Positions 11,662-22,365 of a stretch of 64,000 bases of DNA are shown here, one piece after another (position 1 is the stretch's first letter; every line of letters begins with the position of its first letter). The notes under the pieces were generated by a model. The model was not told where the DNA came from, did not search any database, and was given only the letters and a program-made list of their open reading frames with translations. The position numbers and the translations under genes were made by a program. Source of the stretch: Lasioglossum baleicum (lineage: Eukaryota > Arthropoda > Insecta > Hymenoptera > Halictidae); the NCBI RefSeq assembly GCF_051020765.1, contig NC_134934.1, forward strand, positions 10,864,001 through 10,928,000, given 5' to 3'.

Positions 11662-13428
11662 ACTCTCGTGGGTCACGGAAAGGTTTCCAAAAGGCCTCGC
11701 CGGAAACCGGGGAAACGAGTCGTGGCGGCGATCCATCGATCGTGAGAACCGCCGCCTTCTCCGGATCTCTTTGCCCTTCGTCTCGACCCCTTTATCTCCT
11801 TCCAAATTGTACAAGTACTCCCAGGAGCCTGAGAATCTTATAGAAAATTAGATAACCACGAAATTTAGGGTACAAGACAATCTTCTCTTGTGAGAGCTTA
11901 ATTTTGTACAAATTTTTACTTCATCAATCAACACAGTCCCAAAATCTCACAGAATCAAAGTAACCGAATCGTTGTAACGACTAGACAGCGGATCTTTATG
12001 CAAAATACAAATTTACAACAAATTTAAATTATTTCCTAATATATTTAATGGGTTGACTGAATAGGTTAATATTCTTACTTAATAGTAAACACTTAAGTTC
12101 GCGAGTGCCATGAAGGCATTGGAAGGATCCGATTCGATTGGATGGAACAAACTGAATGGATCAAGTGCTATTACCAGCTGAAGTATTCTCCAGCGAGAAC
12201 GAAGTTACAGTAATAATTAAACATTCAAGCGATCGATGCGCCAGACACACAACGTGCATTATCTCTCGTAAGATGATATCGTTAACCACGGCTCAGGAAA
12301 AGCGCGTGGCAAACAGCAGCTGGCGCGAGATAACGCTTCATTTCCGGTAGGAGTTTTCCTCCTTTCGCTTGCGCGCCGTACGAATTCGCGGATCCACCCC
12401 TTGCCACTCGCGGAGCTCGGTTCGCGAAGCGGAAGGTTTTAATACACGCGCGAGCAAACGCGGATAAAGCGTTGAAATTACTCATCGGTGAGACTGTTCG
12501 CTCTCTTGCATTCATTGGATCGTTCCCTGCGAAAAAAACAGGTCCCATTAATCGGTCGTCTTCGCTCAATTTGTCATCAAATTGACTAAATCGAGGCAAC
12601 TTAATTTAGCATCACGTGCTATTTATCGTTTATAATTCCTTAGATCGTTTCAATTTTCTGCATTTGCCATTAAGTAGAGCCGAAACGTCCGAAATATCGT
12701 GAATCCGTATACTCGGTGCTTCGGCGAGGTTACAGAGTAACAACGCTCAATTGAAATGAAGTTTGAATTTTAGAAGACGACGCTTTTCAAATATATTTTT
12801 AAACTTAACAATGTACAGAGTGAGGCACCTAAGACTTAGACCGAAAATATCTCCGTTGTTTTTAGTGATTACTAGAAAATGTTTCAGATAGGAAATGTTT
12901 GGTTATTCTCCAGGCCGTACCTCCCGATATTTCAAGATCTTCATCGTTTTTTTTACTTTTTGTCTCGCAGCATCCCTTCGTTTCTCTATAGTTGATCCCA
13001 CGGTGAGGTGCCATGGAACAGGTCGCGGAAATCGATACGATAATCTCCGTTTCTTGATTCACGGTTAGCGGATCGCGGAGGACGCAGCCCTGGAATCGCG
13101 CCCGGGGGATGAAAGCTACAATTTCATTGGATCCGAAGGGGATAAGACCGCTCCGACGACAATGGAGCCGGGGGAGAGCGAAAAAGGATGAAGAAGAGGG
13201 CGGAGGTGTCGGCGCAAATCCGATCGAATGGCCTCGTAACACGATCCACGAGTGATAAGTACTTTATAATCACCCTGTGTACTCGACGATCGGTCCACGG
13301 TGACTGGGATTCCTCGAAAACCAATATACAGCGTCCACGTCCGCATCCTCTTGCACACACTTCATATTTCAACTTCGACGCTCCGAGCATTTTTGTAAGA
13401 CACCTGCGAGTTATCTTTATCTCATAGT
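11658..13428. other. Gene-free interval
   Basis: Non-coding. Contains a single left end of the GACTGCGGAT family at 11984, a CpG-rich block at 12220-12530 and another at 13000-13260. No splice-framed coding sequence seen. Confidence 0.45.
11984..12012 (+). mobile_element. GACTGCGGAT-family single left end
   Basis: GACAGCGGATCTTTATGCAA follows TA at 11982-11983 and continues AAATACAAAT as in full copies. No matching right end follows, so it is a truncated copy. Confidence 0.65.
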
Positions 13429-13430
13429 TA

Positions 13431-13598
13431 AGCTGCGGATTTTAGACATTTATGACAGAAATCGGTAGTTGCAGTCTAAAACAGTGGACAGATTTAAATA
13501 ATTTGAGAACATCAATGTATTATTAATTGCAGCTTATGAACATTTTGCTTCTTGCAGTTCATGCAAACAATTTTTATTTTGCATAAAGCTCCGCAGCC
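13431..13598. mobile_element. MITE, GACTGCGGAT family, full copy, inverted
   Basis: 168 bp between TA (13429-13430) and TA (13599-13600). The left end AGCTGCGGATTTTAGACATT corresponds to the right end of the 2.8 kb copy. The right end GCATAAAGCTCCGCAGCC corresponds to its left end. The copy is therefore reversed relative to that one. Terminal bases are slightly diverged. Confidence 0.75.
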
Positions 13599-13600
13599 TA

Positions 13601-14381
13601 CTCATAATTTTTCAAACTGAACGGTCCACGGTTGAAAGAACCAACGAGGCGACCTCCAGTAACGTCATCCAAGAGTTTCAGATCATATTGTAAAAGAGAA
13701 TTGTTATTGGAGCTAAGTTTAAGATGATGGACGAGCCGATACGTTCCCACGCGGTCTCGCGGGTAAGTCTGAAAGCCGTCGGGCCCTCTCTCCCGTCCCT
13801 GGACCCCCCTCCATCTCTGTTGTAGTGGGCGGTTATAAGGCCCCGAGGGCCCAACCGGGGCCCTAATCACAGGCTCGCCCTCGCTCGTACGCAGAACGTA
13901 TGCGTTCTCCTTAAACGCGCCAGCTAAAAGCCGAGTAACGCGAACGTTCTTAAATACACGCTGTTATCTCGACACTCCTCTTGCTTCTCACCCCCGCAAA
14001 CATCCCCTACACCTCACCCATAGCCCCCTCGACGTACGCGGGATTTCTGTTTTTCGTTTTCTGCGACCTCCTCTTTCCATCCGTTCCCTTTGTTTCTGTA
14101 TCTCAATCCTATGATGCGAGGCCTCCATTCTCCTTTTCCACTTCGTTCCCTGCGGGTCGCCATTTTTTCCCTAGCGCGTCTGGTTCCTTTTGCTCTTGCT
14201 GGTCGACGTAGGCGTCCGTGTCTTTAATTTCTCCGCATAATTGTATTTGCCGCTCCTTTTTCGGAAAAAGTGTTTCCTGGTCTTTATGAAATCTTTCGAG
14301 TTTCACTCGACAATTGGCTTCGGACCGTTTAATTTGTTGAATTGTAATTATTCAGAAGGGGTACGCGGGTTTCTGTTATTC
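13601..14381. other. Gene-free interval
   Basis: GC-rich non-coding sequence to about 14200, then AT-rich. No recognisable gene or repeat. Confidence 0.4.
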
Positions 14382-14575
14382 TATTTTAACTCGAAAATTA
14401 TACATTTGTTTCCGACCTAGAATATTTCCATTCTCAATGATCTTCTAAAGTGGATGCATACGAAATTGTTATAATATCTCATGCAAAACACTTAAATGTT
14501 TAATAATCGATTAGATATCGACGTATCTAATAATGTAAGCAATATTTTAAATAATGGTACAGCAATTTTTAGTGG
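14382..14575 (-). repeat. Dispersed family B, partial copy, reverse orientation
   Basis: Contains, in reverse, the motifs of the 41.1 kb copy: TTTTAACTCGAAAATTA, TTTCCGACCTAGAATATTTC, ACTTAAATGTTTAATAATCG, and AATAATGGTACAGCAATTTTT. A short second piece, AGCAATTTTTAGTGACGCCT, recurs near 14663, so the copy is broken or partly duplicated. Confidence 0.72.
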
Positions 14576-14770
14576 TTCACCAGAAAATGGAGGAATCTCA
14601 GGACATGAGGGACCACGTATCAAACTTCTTCGACACCGTAAATAAAATGGAAGCCAACTGATCAGCAATTTTTAGTGACGCCTCAGAGTTCAAGTATCGC
14701 GCATTTCGCACGATTATTTCTTTCGTTCGCCACACTGGTGATCGGTTTCAGGAAGCTGCATACAGTAGCG

Positions 14771-15020
14771 CTTTGATAGTTGTAAATGAATCAAGTTGTA
14801 CCTACAAACTGCTGTAACACCTCGTTAGTTGCAAGTGAACACGGTTAGTCTCCGAAACTATTGTAGACCCTCGATACTTGTAGCAAGCCTGGTTAGTTTC
14901 ATGAACTACTAAAGAACTTTGATGGTTGCCAGCTAACCTGGCTAATTTCCTAGTCTACAGTGCTACCTCGACGATTACAAGCAAACCTGGCTGGTTCCAC
15001 GAACAATTATATCGTCACGT
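14771..15020 (+). repeat. Diverged 49-bp tandem array, five units
   Basis: Units begin at about 14771, 14821, 14870, 14917 and 14967 with CT(C/T)G(A/T)T(A/G)(G/C)TTG-like starts. They share AA(G/C)C(T/A)GG(T/C)TAGT and AACTA(T/C)TGTA(G/A)A segments. The spacing is 47-50 bp. Units are roughly 65-75% alike by eye. No protein periodicity is conserved (49 is not a multiple of three), so it is a minisatellite and not a repeat protein. Confidence 0.65.
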
Positions 15021-15699
15021 GAACAATTTGATTGGTCAATCGGAGGTCCTGGTGGTTTCAACAATTTCTGACACTTCCGTAAGAAGTACGCGCATAAAAA
15101 TTGCCCGGAAAAAATCTGTCCAACAATTCTCACCAACACTCGCACAAACATTTGCGATATTTCCAATGGAAAAAATGGAAGAGGATTCCGGTAGACGTTC
15201 CTCGTCTCTCTCGTAGTACACGTTGTTCTTCTCAGCGTTCCCAGTATGTATCTCTCCGTTCATTCCGGTGCACACACGAGGGTGTTCACGGCGTGGTCGG
15301 ACACGAGGAGGATGCACGTGTCCGCGGTGCATATTATATGTTCTCCGGCCGCGATACACACGCGGTTTACACGCACGCGATGGATACGCCGAACGGCTTA
15401 CACGGCCGACGAAATAAAATTATCGCGAGCGGCCCCGCGTTCTATGGTAAATCTCCGGCTGGCTCGGCTCGAACGCGACCGTGGCTGAAACTAAGTTTCG
15501 CCGTCTCCCTCGCTGTTTAACGCCGCGGGCTTATCGATTTACGAGGATCGGCGAGAGAGACCGGCCGTGGACTCGCATTAACCACCTGAATCATCCCCTT
15601 TCTTACGCCCGCGCCGGAGACTGACTCCGGCCTCGCTTTTCCGACACGTTTTTAACAGTTCGGGACTAAAGAATCGAAAGAAGGGGCTGTTGATCGCGC

Positions 15700-16118
15700 T
15701 TAGAGGATGTAAAATAGGGCTTTCGATGCAGAATGGTGTTTAGAGGACCTCAAAATAGAGCTGGAAAGATGTGAAACAGATGGAAAATTATGTACAGTGC
15801 GGAACACGAGAGAGAACTAGCGGGAGGGGAACGGGGTAAGTGGAACGCAAAAGCAATCTGAATGGTCAGTCTTCTTTCCCCGTTCCCTTCCCGCTAGTTT
15901 TCTCTCGTGCTCCGCACTGTACATAATTGCAGCGCTATTTTTGGTTTTCCATCTGGATCACATCTTTCCAGCGCTCCGCACTGTACAGTATATGGAGAAT
16001 CGAAACACAGGGCTCCCGATTGTGTTTACCGACGGAGAACCGAAAGATAGGGCTTCCAACGATGGGCATGTCCTTGGAGAATTTAATAATAGGGCTTCCG
16101 ATGGCATATAGTGCTGAG
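15700..16118 (+). repeat. Degenerate 40-bp repeat block around a hairpin
   Basis: The motif (G/C)(G/A)GA(G/A)AA...AAA(A/T)AGGGCTT(T/C)CGAT recurs at about 15701, 15740 (altered), 15992, 16035 and 16075. The spacing in the last three units is about 40 bp. The large hairpin at 15760-15972 interrupts the array. Confidence 0.55.
15760..15972. repeat. Large two-step inverted repeat (hairpin)
   Basis: The inner arms 15787-15837 and 15878-15927 are near-perfect complements, starting ATTATGTACAGTGCGG and including GCGGGAGGGGAACGGGG, around a 40-base loop. The outer arms 15760-15787 and 15945-15972 (GCTGGAAAGATGTG...) also pair, offset by a short insert. CTCCGCACTGTACA occurs once more at 15974-15987. 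As RNA it would form a stem of more than 70 bp. It could be a foldback transposon or an inverted duplication. Confidence 0.8.
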
Positions 16119-17919
16119 AGAAACCGTTCGGTTTCCAGGATTACGATCCATTCGTACAATTTGAATATCGTTGATTTACGTTCCGCGATTCGAAGCCAGT
16201 AAATCGAAACGTGTATCGCCTGCGACGCGACACAACGTGTCACGTTTTTTAGTTATCGTCTCCGTAGAAGCTTGACGCGGAACTGATGCAGAACTATATG
16301 TATATACAGCTACATACAGGCCTCGTACACCGGCCGAAGACGAAATTTATTGCTCGCTAATGCGTTTTAAACTCATCGGACGTAAATTTATCAGAGGGCC
16401 GTGCGGTTCCCGCGCTGTCGCCGCGGGCGCTGCCTTTCGAGCCGGTGCGGCGAGTTAAAGCCGCGGAACGTGAACGGATATGATGGACGATTGATCGTAT
16501 CGTACGCCATGATCATTAACACTTTGCCTGCACCTCATATTTTAATCCCGGGGGCTGAGCGAACCCCGAATTTCTTCGGCGACCATGTCCGGAATACATT
16601 GTTGAGAAAAATCTCCATAATTCTTCATAATACGCCGCGATGCTACCAGGGTACAGACTCTTCCTTCCTTCCTTCTTCTACTTCTGCTAGGAATGAAATT
16701 CATTATTCTTTACTGTACGTCTTGATTGTAGAATCTTTGAGAAATGCAATATTAAAAGTATTTTAACTGTAATTTAGTTAATTTCAGAAGGAATAGATTA
16801 ATACACTCGGTGCCACCAATTTTCATTCGAATACTGCTTCGAGCAAATCAATGACGCCGATCACCAGCGGCCACCATGGCAGTCGACGTGTTAACCATAC
16901 TATAAGAGACACAAAGATTCACAGAATCTCTGTCGCATCGATCAAATTGATTCCGCACAGTTCGAAAACGCAGAGCTTCCTAGCCGTTCGATTTTTTCCG
17001 TGAAGATGGCAGCTCTGATGTAAATCGAAGCGATAAACGCGATGCTCTATCCCCGGCGGCCATAAATCCCGGCATGGTTTATGTGGTCTGTTTACGCGGA
17101 ACGTAGTTAGGGGATCCTTTTAACGGTGAACGGCTCCGTATCTCGTCGGCTTTCGCCGAATACAGAAGCGGGGCATCCCTTATCCGAGGATGGCCGGCTA
17201 TTGCCACCCGGTTCGTCTCGCGATCTACGACGATCCGGTCGATTGGCCGGCTAGATTTCGCGTGAGATAGTCAGAACGAAGAGGGAGGGAGGGAGAGAGC
17301 GAGGAGAGAGAGCGAGGAGAGAGAGAGAGAGGGAGAGAGTGCATCGATTCGGCGGGACGAATGGTTTCCTGGTGTCGACGATCCTCCGGTCTGATCAAGA
17401 ATTCCGATCTCGAGCCGCTCGCGCTCAACTACCGGGGACCTCGGTGATCGTGTCGCCGCTGGATCCTCGATCGTGAATATTGTAATTCACCGTGGGTGGC
17501 ACGTGTCGAGTCACCGCTCTTCCTTCTGCTTCATCGCTCTTTATGCATCCCATTAAGCCACGTTCACAGCGACCCGAATGGCCGCGATGTTGTCGTTGAT
17601 CCTCGCTGACGGACCTCGCGCGGTAATGCGTTCTCTCGATATCCTGTCCATAGGTTTAATTTACCAATCGAATTGTTACCGCAGCCAGATTGCTGCGCAC
17701 ACGTCGGTGCAACGAATGCGGCTTCAATTTTTCGAATATGTCTGGACCGTTTATTTTGACAGTGGTGTAAGTCCATTTTACCACGCTTATATTAGCTTGC
17801 CGAGTTGTTGTTGTATGCGTCAAATATTCTAATCGAATTTTAAACCACTTCCCGGTGAGCTAGAGACTTGAAACTTTAAACGTAGCTCAGAACTGGATCA
17901 CAATGCAATATTAAAAACA
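16119..17919. other. Gene-free interval
   Basis: CpG-rich blocks (16380-16480, 17040-17240) and a GA-rich tract (17280-17340). TTAACACTTTG at 16518 resembles one end of the TTAA elements described elsewhere, but no partner end was found. No gene recognised. Confidence 0.4.
17280..17340 (+). repeat. GA-rich microsatellite
   Basis: Imperfect (GA)n with GAGG interruptions. Confidence 0.85.
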
Positions 17920-18143
17920 CAAATTTTAAAAAACTATATATAAAACTATATAAAAAAGAACTTTTTAAAAAGCGTGGAACGCCCACGAAGATTACGTCAA
18001 TATAGTTTAGCGGTGCACGCTTTTATTTATAGTCACCACAATGTCTAAAAAAATTTTTTCTCCTTTTCAGTGCATTTTGATATAAGCGTGGTTTTCAAAA
18101 AGTTCTTTTTTATATAGTTTTATATATAGTTTTTTAAAATTTG
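17920..18143. mobile_element. Inverted-repeat element with AT-rich arms
   Basis: CAAATTTTAAAAAACTATAT at the left is mirrored at 18124-18143. The arms extend about 55 bp through TATATAAAAAAGAACTTTTT to GCGTGG / CCACGC. The total is 224 bp around a non-coding core. No clear target duplication is visible, so the superfamily is unknown. Confidence 0.75.
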
Positions 18144-18359
18144 TTTTTCTTTTTGTTTAATGTATCTGGAACACAAAAGTTTCTTGCAAAAATTCATATA
18201 ATGTAAAATATCCAACCATTAGAGTAGATTTGTATTTACTGTCGCATGTAATTTCCTTCTCGATATGCCAGAAATCATGTTTCAATGAAACAGAGGCTTA
18301 TTTTTGAAAAAAAAACGTACCCCAATACGTTGCACTCTGTGTTTCAAGAGTGATTATTA

Positions 18360-18517
18360 GACTGCGGATCTTTGTGCGAAATAAAAATGTTCTACCTTGA
18401 TTGTGGGAAGCAGGAATGACATAAAAATTGATTTGATCCCTTTGTTAAAAATCTTTTACTTTACTTTTTATATTTCACCCAACCGATTTCTTCATAAATG
18501 CATAAAGATCCGCAGTC
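18360..18517. mobile_element. MITE, GACTGCGGAT family, full copy
   Basis: 158 bp between TA (18358-18359) and TA (18518-18519). The left end is GACTGCGGATCTTTGTGC, the right end TGCATAAAGATCCGCAGTC. Nineteen terminal bases pair almost perfectly, better than in the 2.8 kb copy. Confidence 0.88.
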
Positions 18518-18519
18518 TA

Positions 18520-19841
18520 GTGATTATTATGTTTTTACTAGATTCTATTGTAGTATAACATACATAAGCTGCAGAAACGAATGGAGACACTAGGACAGCG
18601 TGTGTTCGTTGGTTTGTAACGTGTGGCAAGCTTCACAGTCTGATATTGAAGATTGTGAGCGTTGCTTAAAATACCGGAGCAAGTGGGCGCCAATAAAGTT
18701 TATCGACGATTAAGCGGAATTAATTGTCCGGGCCCGTGTGCGTTCGCGTGTCGAACGACCGTCAGTCGCTACCGGTCGTTTTGTCGCGATCCTTTTGGGG
18801 CCGAATCACCGCGTCATGTTTTGATTAATGCTTCAGACTGACCCTATATATATTCCGCGGTTACGATCCGGCTCGTGTGTGTGTGTGTGCCACAGTTTTT
18901 CTTCCCGCATGGTGAACGAGTTGCGTAGCATAGTTATTTTCTGGTAGCCAACATTCGAAATCCACAGACCCTCGTACCGAAACCACTGGTTCGAGCGTAT
19001 CGTTGCCATTATCATTCGTTTTATTCAGCCCTCGAAGCTTTATCCCGCGGAATACGCCGCACGGAGAGAAAGACAGAGAGAATAGGAGGGGTTGCGCTAA
19101 ACCGTGGCCTTTTGTCGAAAATATACGTTGTTAATCGCGTCGGCGGTGGTAACGGAACCGTTAATATGTTTATTGTTGGCCGGCCCCCGGTGAAATGGGA
19201 ATGGGTTGCGCTATTAAATCGTACCGCTGTCTCCCATAATCCACGAACACCCCGCCATAACCCCGACGCTGTTTTACTCGTGTCTCATAAACGGGGGAAA
19301 TGTATCAATTTCCTGCGCGGTGAATTCCAAGGCTGCCCATTATTAACCGTAACGCTGGCCCTTTTACCGTCTCTACGCACTAAACAGAAAAAATCCTACC
19401 TTTCTACGCGCGCGGTCGACCGAACGAAAATTACGTTATCAACGGGCGCACACTTTTTCCAACCGGACTCTATTCAGCTGCCATAAACGCGACGGCCGGT
19501 TAATACTGCGTTATGCAGCGTTCGGCAAACGTCGCGCCAATCTCGAAGTGATTGGCGATAATTAGCGATCGCTTCAAATAACTTTAATTTCGTCAATTTT
19601 CAAATGTCAATCCGTTTAAAAAGAGGTTCGTCAAGGGGACACTTGGGGCTTTATCATAAATTTATCATAAATTCAAACTCGTACATTAGTAAAAATGATG
19701 ATCAATTCAGGACGTGCTTTTCCTCGACGACTTCATACTCATTCGGCAACGATGTTAATAAGCCACGTTTCTTCCAGAAGCTCACTGAATTGTGCCTTTT
19801 AACTAACCACTGGAAATGATTTTGTGTGTGTTTTTTTTTCA
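18520..19841. other. Gene-free interval
   Basis: Has a short (GT)n at about 18876-18889 and GC-rich non-coding blocks. It ends with the pyrimidine tract and CAG acceptor at 19841. No gene recognised. Confidence 0.4.
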
Positions 19842-20363
19842 GAGGCCAGTGGCAATTCGAGAAGAAACATGGCGTGGAAGTGTGTCGCCCGTAAGCGATA
19901 CCCCGAGGAAATCGATTCGTTGGAAAGGCGAGCCTGGTCGCAGCCGAGCTCGGCTCACGTTGGAAATCGACTCGCGGACCATCGAATCCGGTGAAGGCTA
20001 CGAAAAACCGGCGGTTCTTGCGGCGAACCGAGAGAGGATCCGGATCGATCTTGGATCCCCGGTTCCAATTTCGGAAATTACGATGGCGAGTTCACCTTGG
20101 ATTCGAGCCACGTAGCCCGGAGACGATCGCCGAGTTCTTGGGGGAGCCTTGACTGCTGGTTTGGAGGATGCTGTTGCTTCCAAGGAACCGATCACTTGGG
20201 GGCTTCGATTCAATTAATAGAACATCCGACGATAAGACTGGAAGCTGGCCTCTTCAAACATTTTGTTAAGGCAGTTGTCAACTGCGGTGGAGATTTCGAT
20301 TAACCCTTCTGTTGCTGATGAAGGCTCTGGGATGACGACGATGAACGTTGTTTGAATTACAAG
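19842..20363 (+). other. Possible 5' UTR or non-coding exon
   Basis: A T-rich tract ending in TTTTTTTTTCAG (to 19841) is a convincing 3' splice acceptor. The GC-richer sequence after it ends at one of two possible donors: CCC|GTAAGC (exon end 19890) or AAG|GTGATT (exon end 20363). One frame is open from the acceptor to a stop at 20113-20115 but shows no recognisable protein. It lies about 560-1080 bases before the ATG at 20927, so an upstream leader exon is plausible. This rests only on splice-like motifs. Confidence 0.22.
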
Positions 20364-20926
20364 GTGATTATAGTATGAGTCTAGATTAGATGTAGCCCTG
20401 AGGTAGCCCTGAGGTTTTTAAAATTGTTTAATTCTGACGTCAAACAATCAGCGATTCATAAAACAAAGTGAAACTTGAACGGGTACAATTTGCAATGGGT
20501 TTGACGTGGACTGTAGAAAATGATAGCAAGTAGACAGAACATTGGGAAGACAATGCTAAAATTCTTAATGATTTCTTTATGACATTTCGCTCAACATTTT
20601 CCAATACATCAAGCACTGTTACTCGTTGTCAGTACTCTAAGCTGGTAATAAACCTCCTAATAAGCCGTCCATCATCGGGACCCAAGTGAAACCTGGAAAA
20701 TCTGGATTCTAGGTTCTACAAACAGACGTTGCTGCTCGGAAAGGGTTGCGAGTTAATCGCAGCACGGTTCATACGCCTAATTCGTCGTGCGCATGGTCCG
20801 TCAAAGGAGATATCGCGTGGATTGGGGTTAAAAGAAGGATCTCGACGTGGTCCGCTCGACCGAGACTCGTTTCCTGGCCGATTAGAGACGCTTTTCCGAG
20901 GCGGAGAGGGCACGGCCAGGATTAAT

Positions 20927-21305
20927 ATGTGCTTTGGACGAGTGCCGCGGGCTGGAAGTTGCGAGACAGCCGAGAATTCCGACGACAGCTGTCGAAAGGA
21001 ACCCGAGGGGATCGAGGAGGAGCAGCAGCCGCCGGGCTGCCCGGGGAGCCTATCCTATCCCGCGGGAATGGGTATGCTTCTGCCCGACGAGACGTACGAG
21101 GAACGGTCCTCGTCCTCGAGGCGAAGCTCCTGCCCGAACGTTCTCGCCGACATCGATGAGGTTGAGGCCGCCAAGGCGTTAGCTGCCTTCAGAAAGTGCG
21201 ACGAGTTCCTGAAGAGGCACGGGATCAGGCCGGAGTTCTTCTGCAGGCATCGGGAGAGGATTGCTCTTCAGACATGGCTGTTGCAGAGGTCCAAGCTGTC
21301 CTCCG
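20927..21305 (+). CDS. Candidate first coding exon, unrecognised protein, ends at splice donor
   Basis: The frame runs from an ATG with A at -3 to a strong donor (G at 21305, then GTGAGTAG) and encodes 126 complete residues plus the first base of a codon. The frame stays open upstream to about 20690, but with no earlier ATG, so 20927 is the best start. The N-terminal two thirds look disordered: acidic and serine-rich, with EEEQQPPG near residues 33-40 and RSSSSRR-like sequence near residues 60-67. The C-terminal 50 residues look like a folded, charged helical segment with VEAAKALAAFRKCDEFLKRH followed by an Arg/Phe/Cys-rich stretch and LQTWLLQRSK. I do not recognise the family. The balanced composition, well-formed helix and donor set it apart from the other frames. 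It may be an alternative first exon of the gene that also uses the exon at 59588, since both end in phase 1. Confidence 0.62.
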
Positions 21306-21312
21306 GTGAGTA
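21304..21312 (+). promoter_or_regulatory. 5' splice donor
   Basis: CG|GTGAGTA matches the eukaryotic donor consensus at the end of the coding-like frame. The intron starts at 21306. The open frame ends two codons later at TAG inside the donor, as expected if this is an exon border. Confidence 0.6.
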
Positions 21313-22333
21313 GATCTGTTCGTACATCTTTCTTCTGCTGGGGATCATAGTTCCACCTGGATCCGGGACTCCAAAGAGTTCGAAAAAGTTAGATCCTTTG
21401 ATGCATTTGCAGCTTTTTCCATTCTGGTCCAGCTAGACCGTGACTTATTTAAACATTTTGAGACATTTCACAGTGAAAAAGTGATTGTACGAAGGGCTTC
21501 TCTCCCGAATTTCTTCTTGAAAAAATTTCAAGAAATTATTAGCTAACTCTCACGCGCCTCCGGAGATCGAGGTTCAAGAATTGTCAGACTGGTCATTACG
21601 ATTGGAAAATTTCTTGTCGGAACGAGAGATAGAGGAGCTAAACGATATGACAAGGTAGACGAAGGATGCACGGATTTTAGGTGCCCGGTGCATACTGGTT
21701 GTTTTCTTTCCTTTTTTTTCTGGCAATGGGGAGAGGGAACGTATTGACGAGCCAGCCACACTTTTAGCATACAGAGTTAACCCGTAGGATTTACCTTGTA
21801 CGGTTACACGGCAGTCTATCAGGGCGCAATTGACTCGAACACAGTTCCCATGTTACCGTTAACAGATTTCGGTGGAAAAGAACCGTGCGCAGGGTGACAA
21901 TTTACGCGGTCGGCCGCTTGCGGACCCGTTTCGAAACGTTTCGAACCTGTACGCCGCCGCGCCGTCCGCGTCCCAGCTAGAAACAGTTCAATTGACCGAT
22001 CCGGACACGAGCAGTTAAATCGACGTTCCTCGTTACTTTCGCCGGTTATTTTGTTGCGGCGGCTTTTTCGCGCAATGAAACGCATCGTGTCGGTAATTGG
22101 ACGCTACCCTCTCCCCTCTATCATTCGCCCTCTCTTTTTTCTATGGGAAAATTGACGCGCTTTCGTTAGGGGATCCGATCGAGCGGCCTCCAAACAGATC
22201 CAGGCGCTGTCGTTGAGACGAATATGACTTTATTGTGCGATTTTCTTGGTTCTTACAGACCCCTTTGTATCAGACACAAATTGGCAGAATTTAGAGGCCC
22301 CACCACCTAACCCCTAACTTATTGTAATAATTA
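21306..22333. other. Presumed intron start; no gene
   Basis: Follows the donor at 21305. Contains a small hairpin at 21508-21538 (AATTTCTTCTTGAAA / TTTCAAGAAATT) and a CpG-rich block at 21880-22090. No exon seen. Confidence 0.4.
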
Positions 22334-22365
22334 GACTGCGGATCTTTATACATAAGCAACGTTTT
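22334..22365 (+). mobile_element. GACTGCGGAT-family single left end
   Basis: GACTGCGGATCTTTATACAT follows TA at 22332-22333. No clear right end follows. Confidence 0.65.

Noticed and set aside
20690..20926. Upstream extension of the 20.9 kb coding frame
   Set aside because: The frame is open but has no ATG. The peptide is Arg-rich and unlike the rest, so it was treated as leader sequence.
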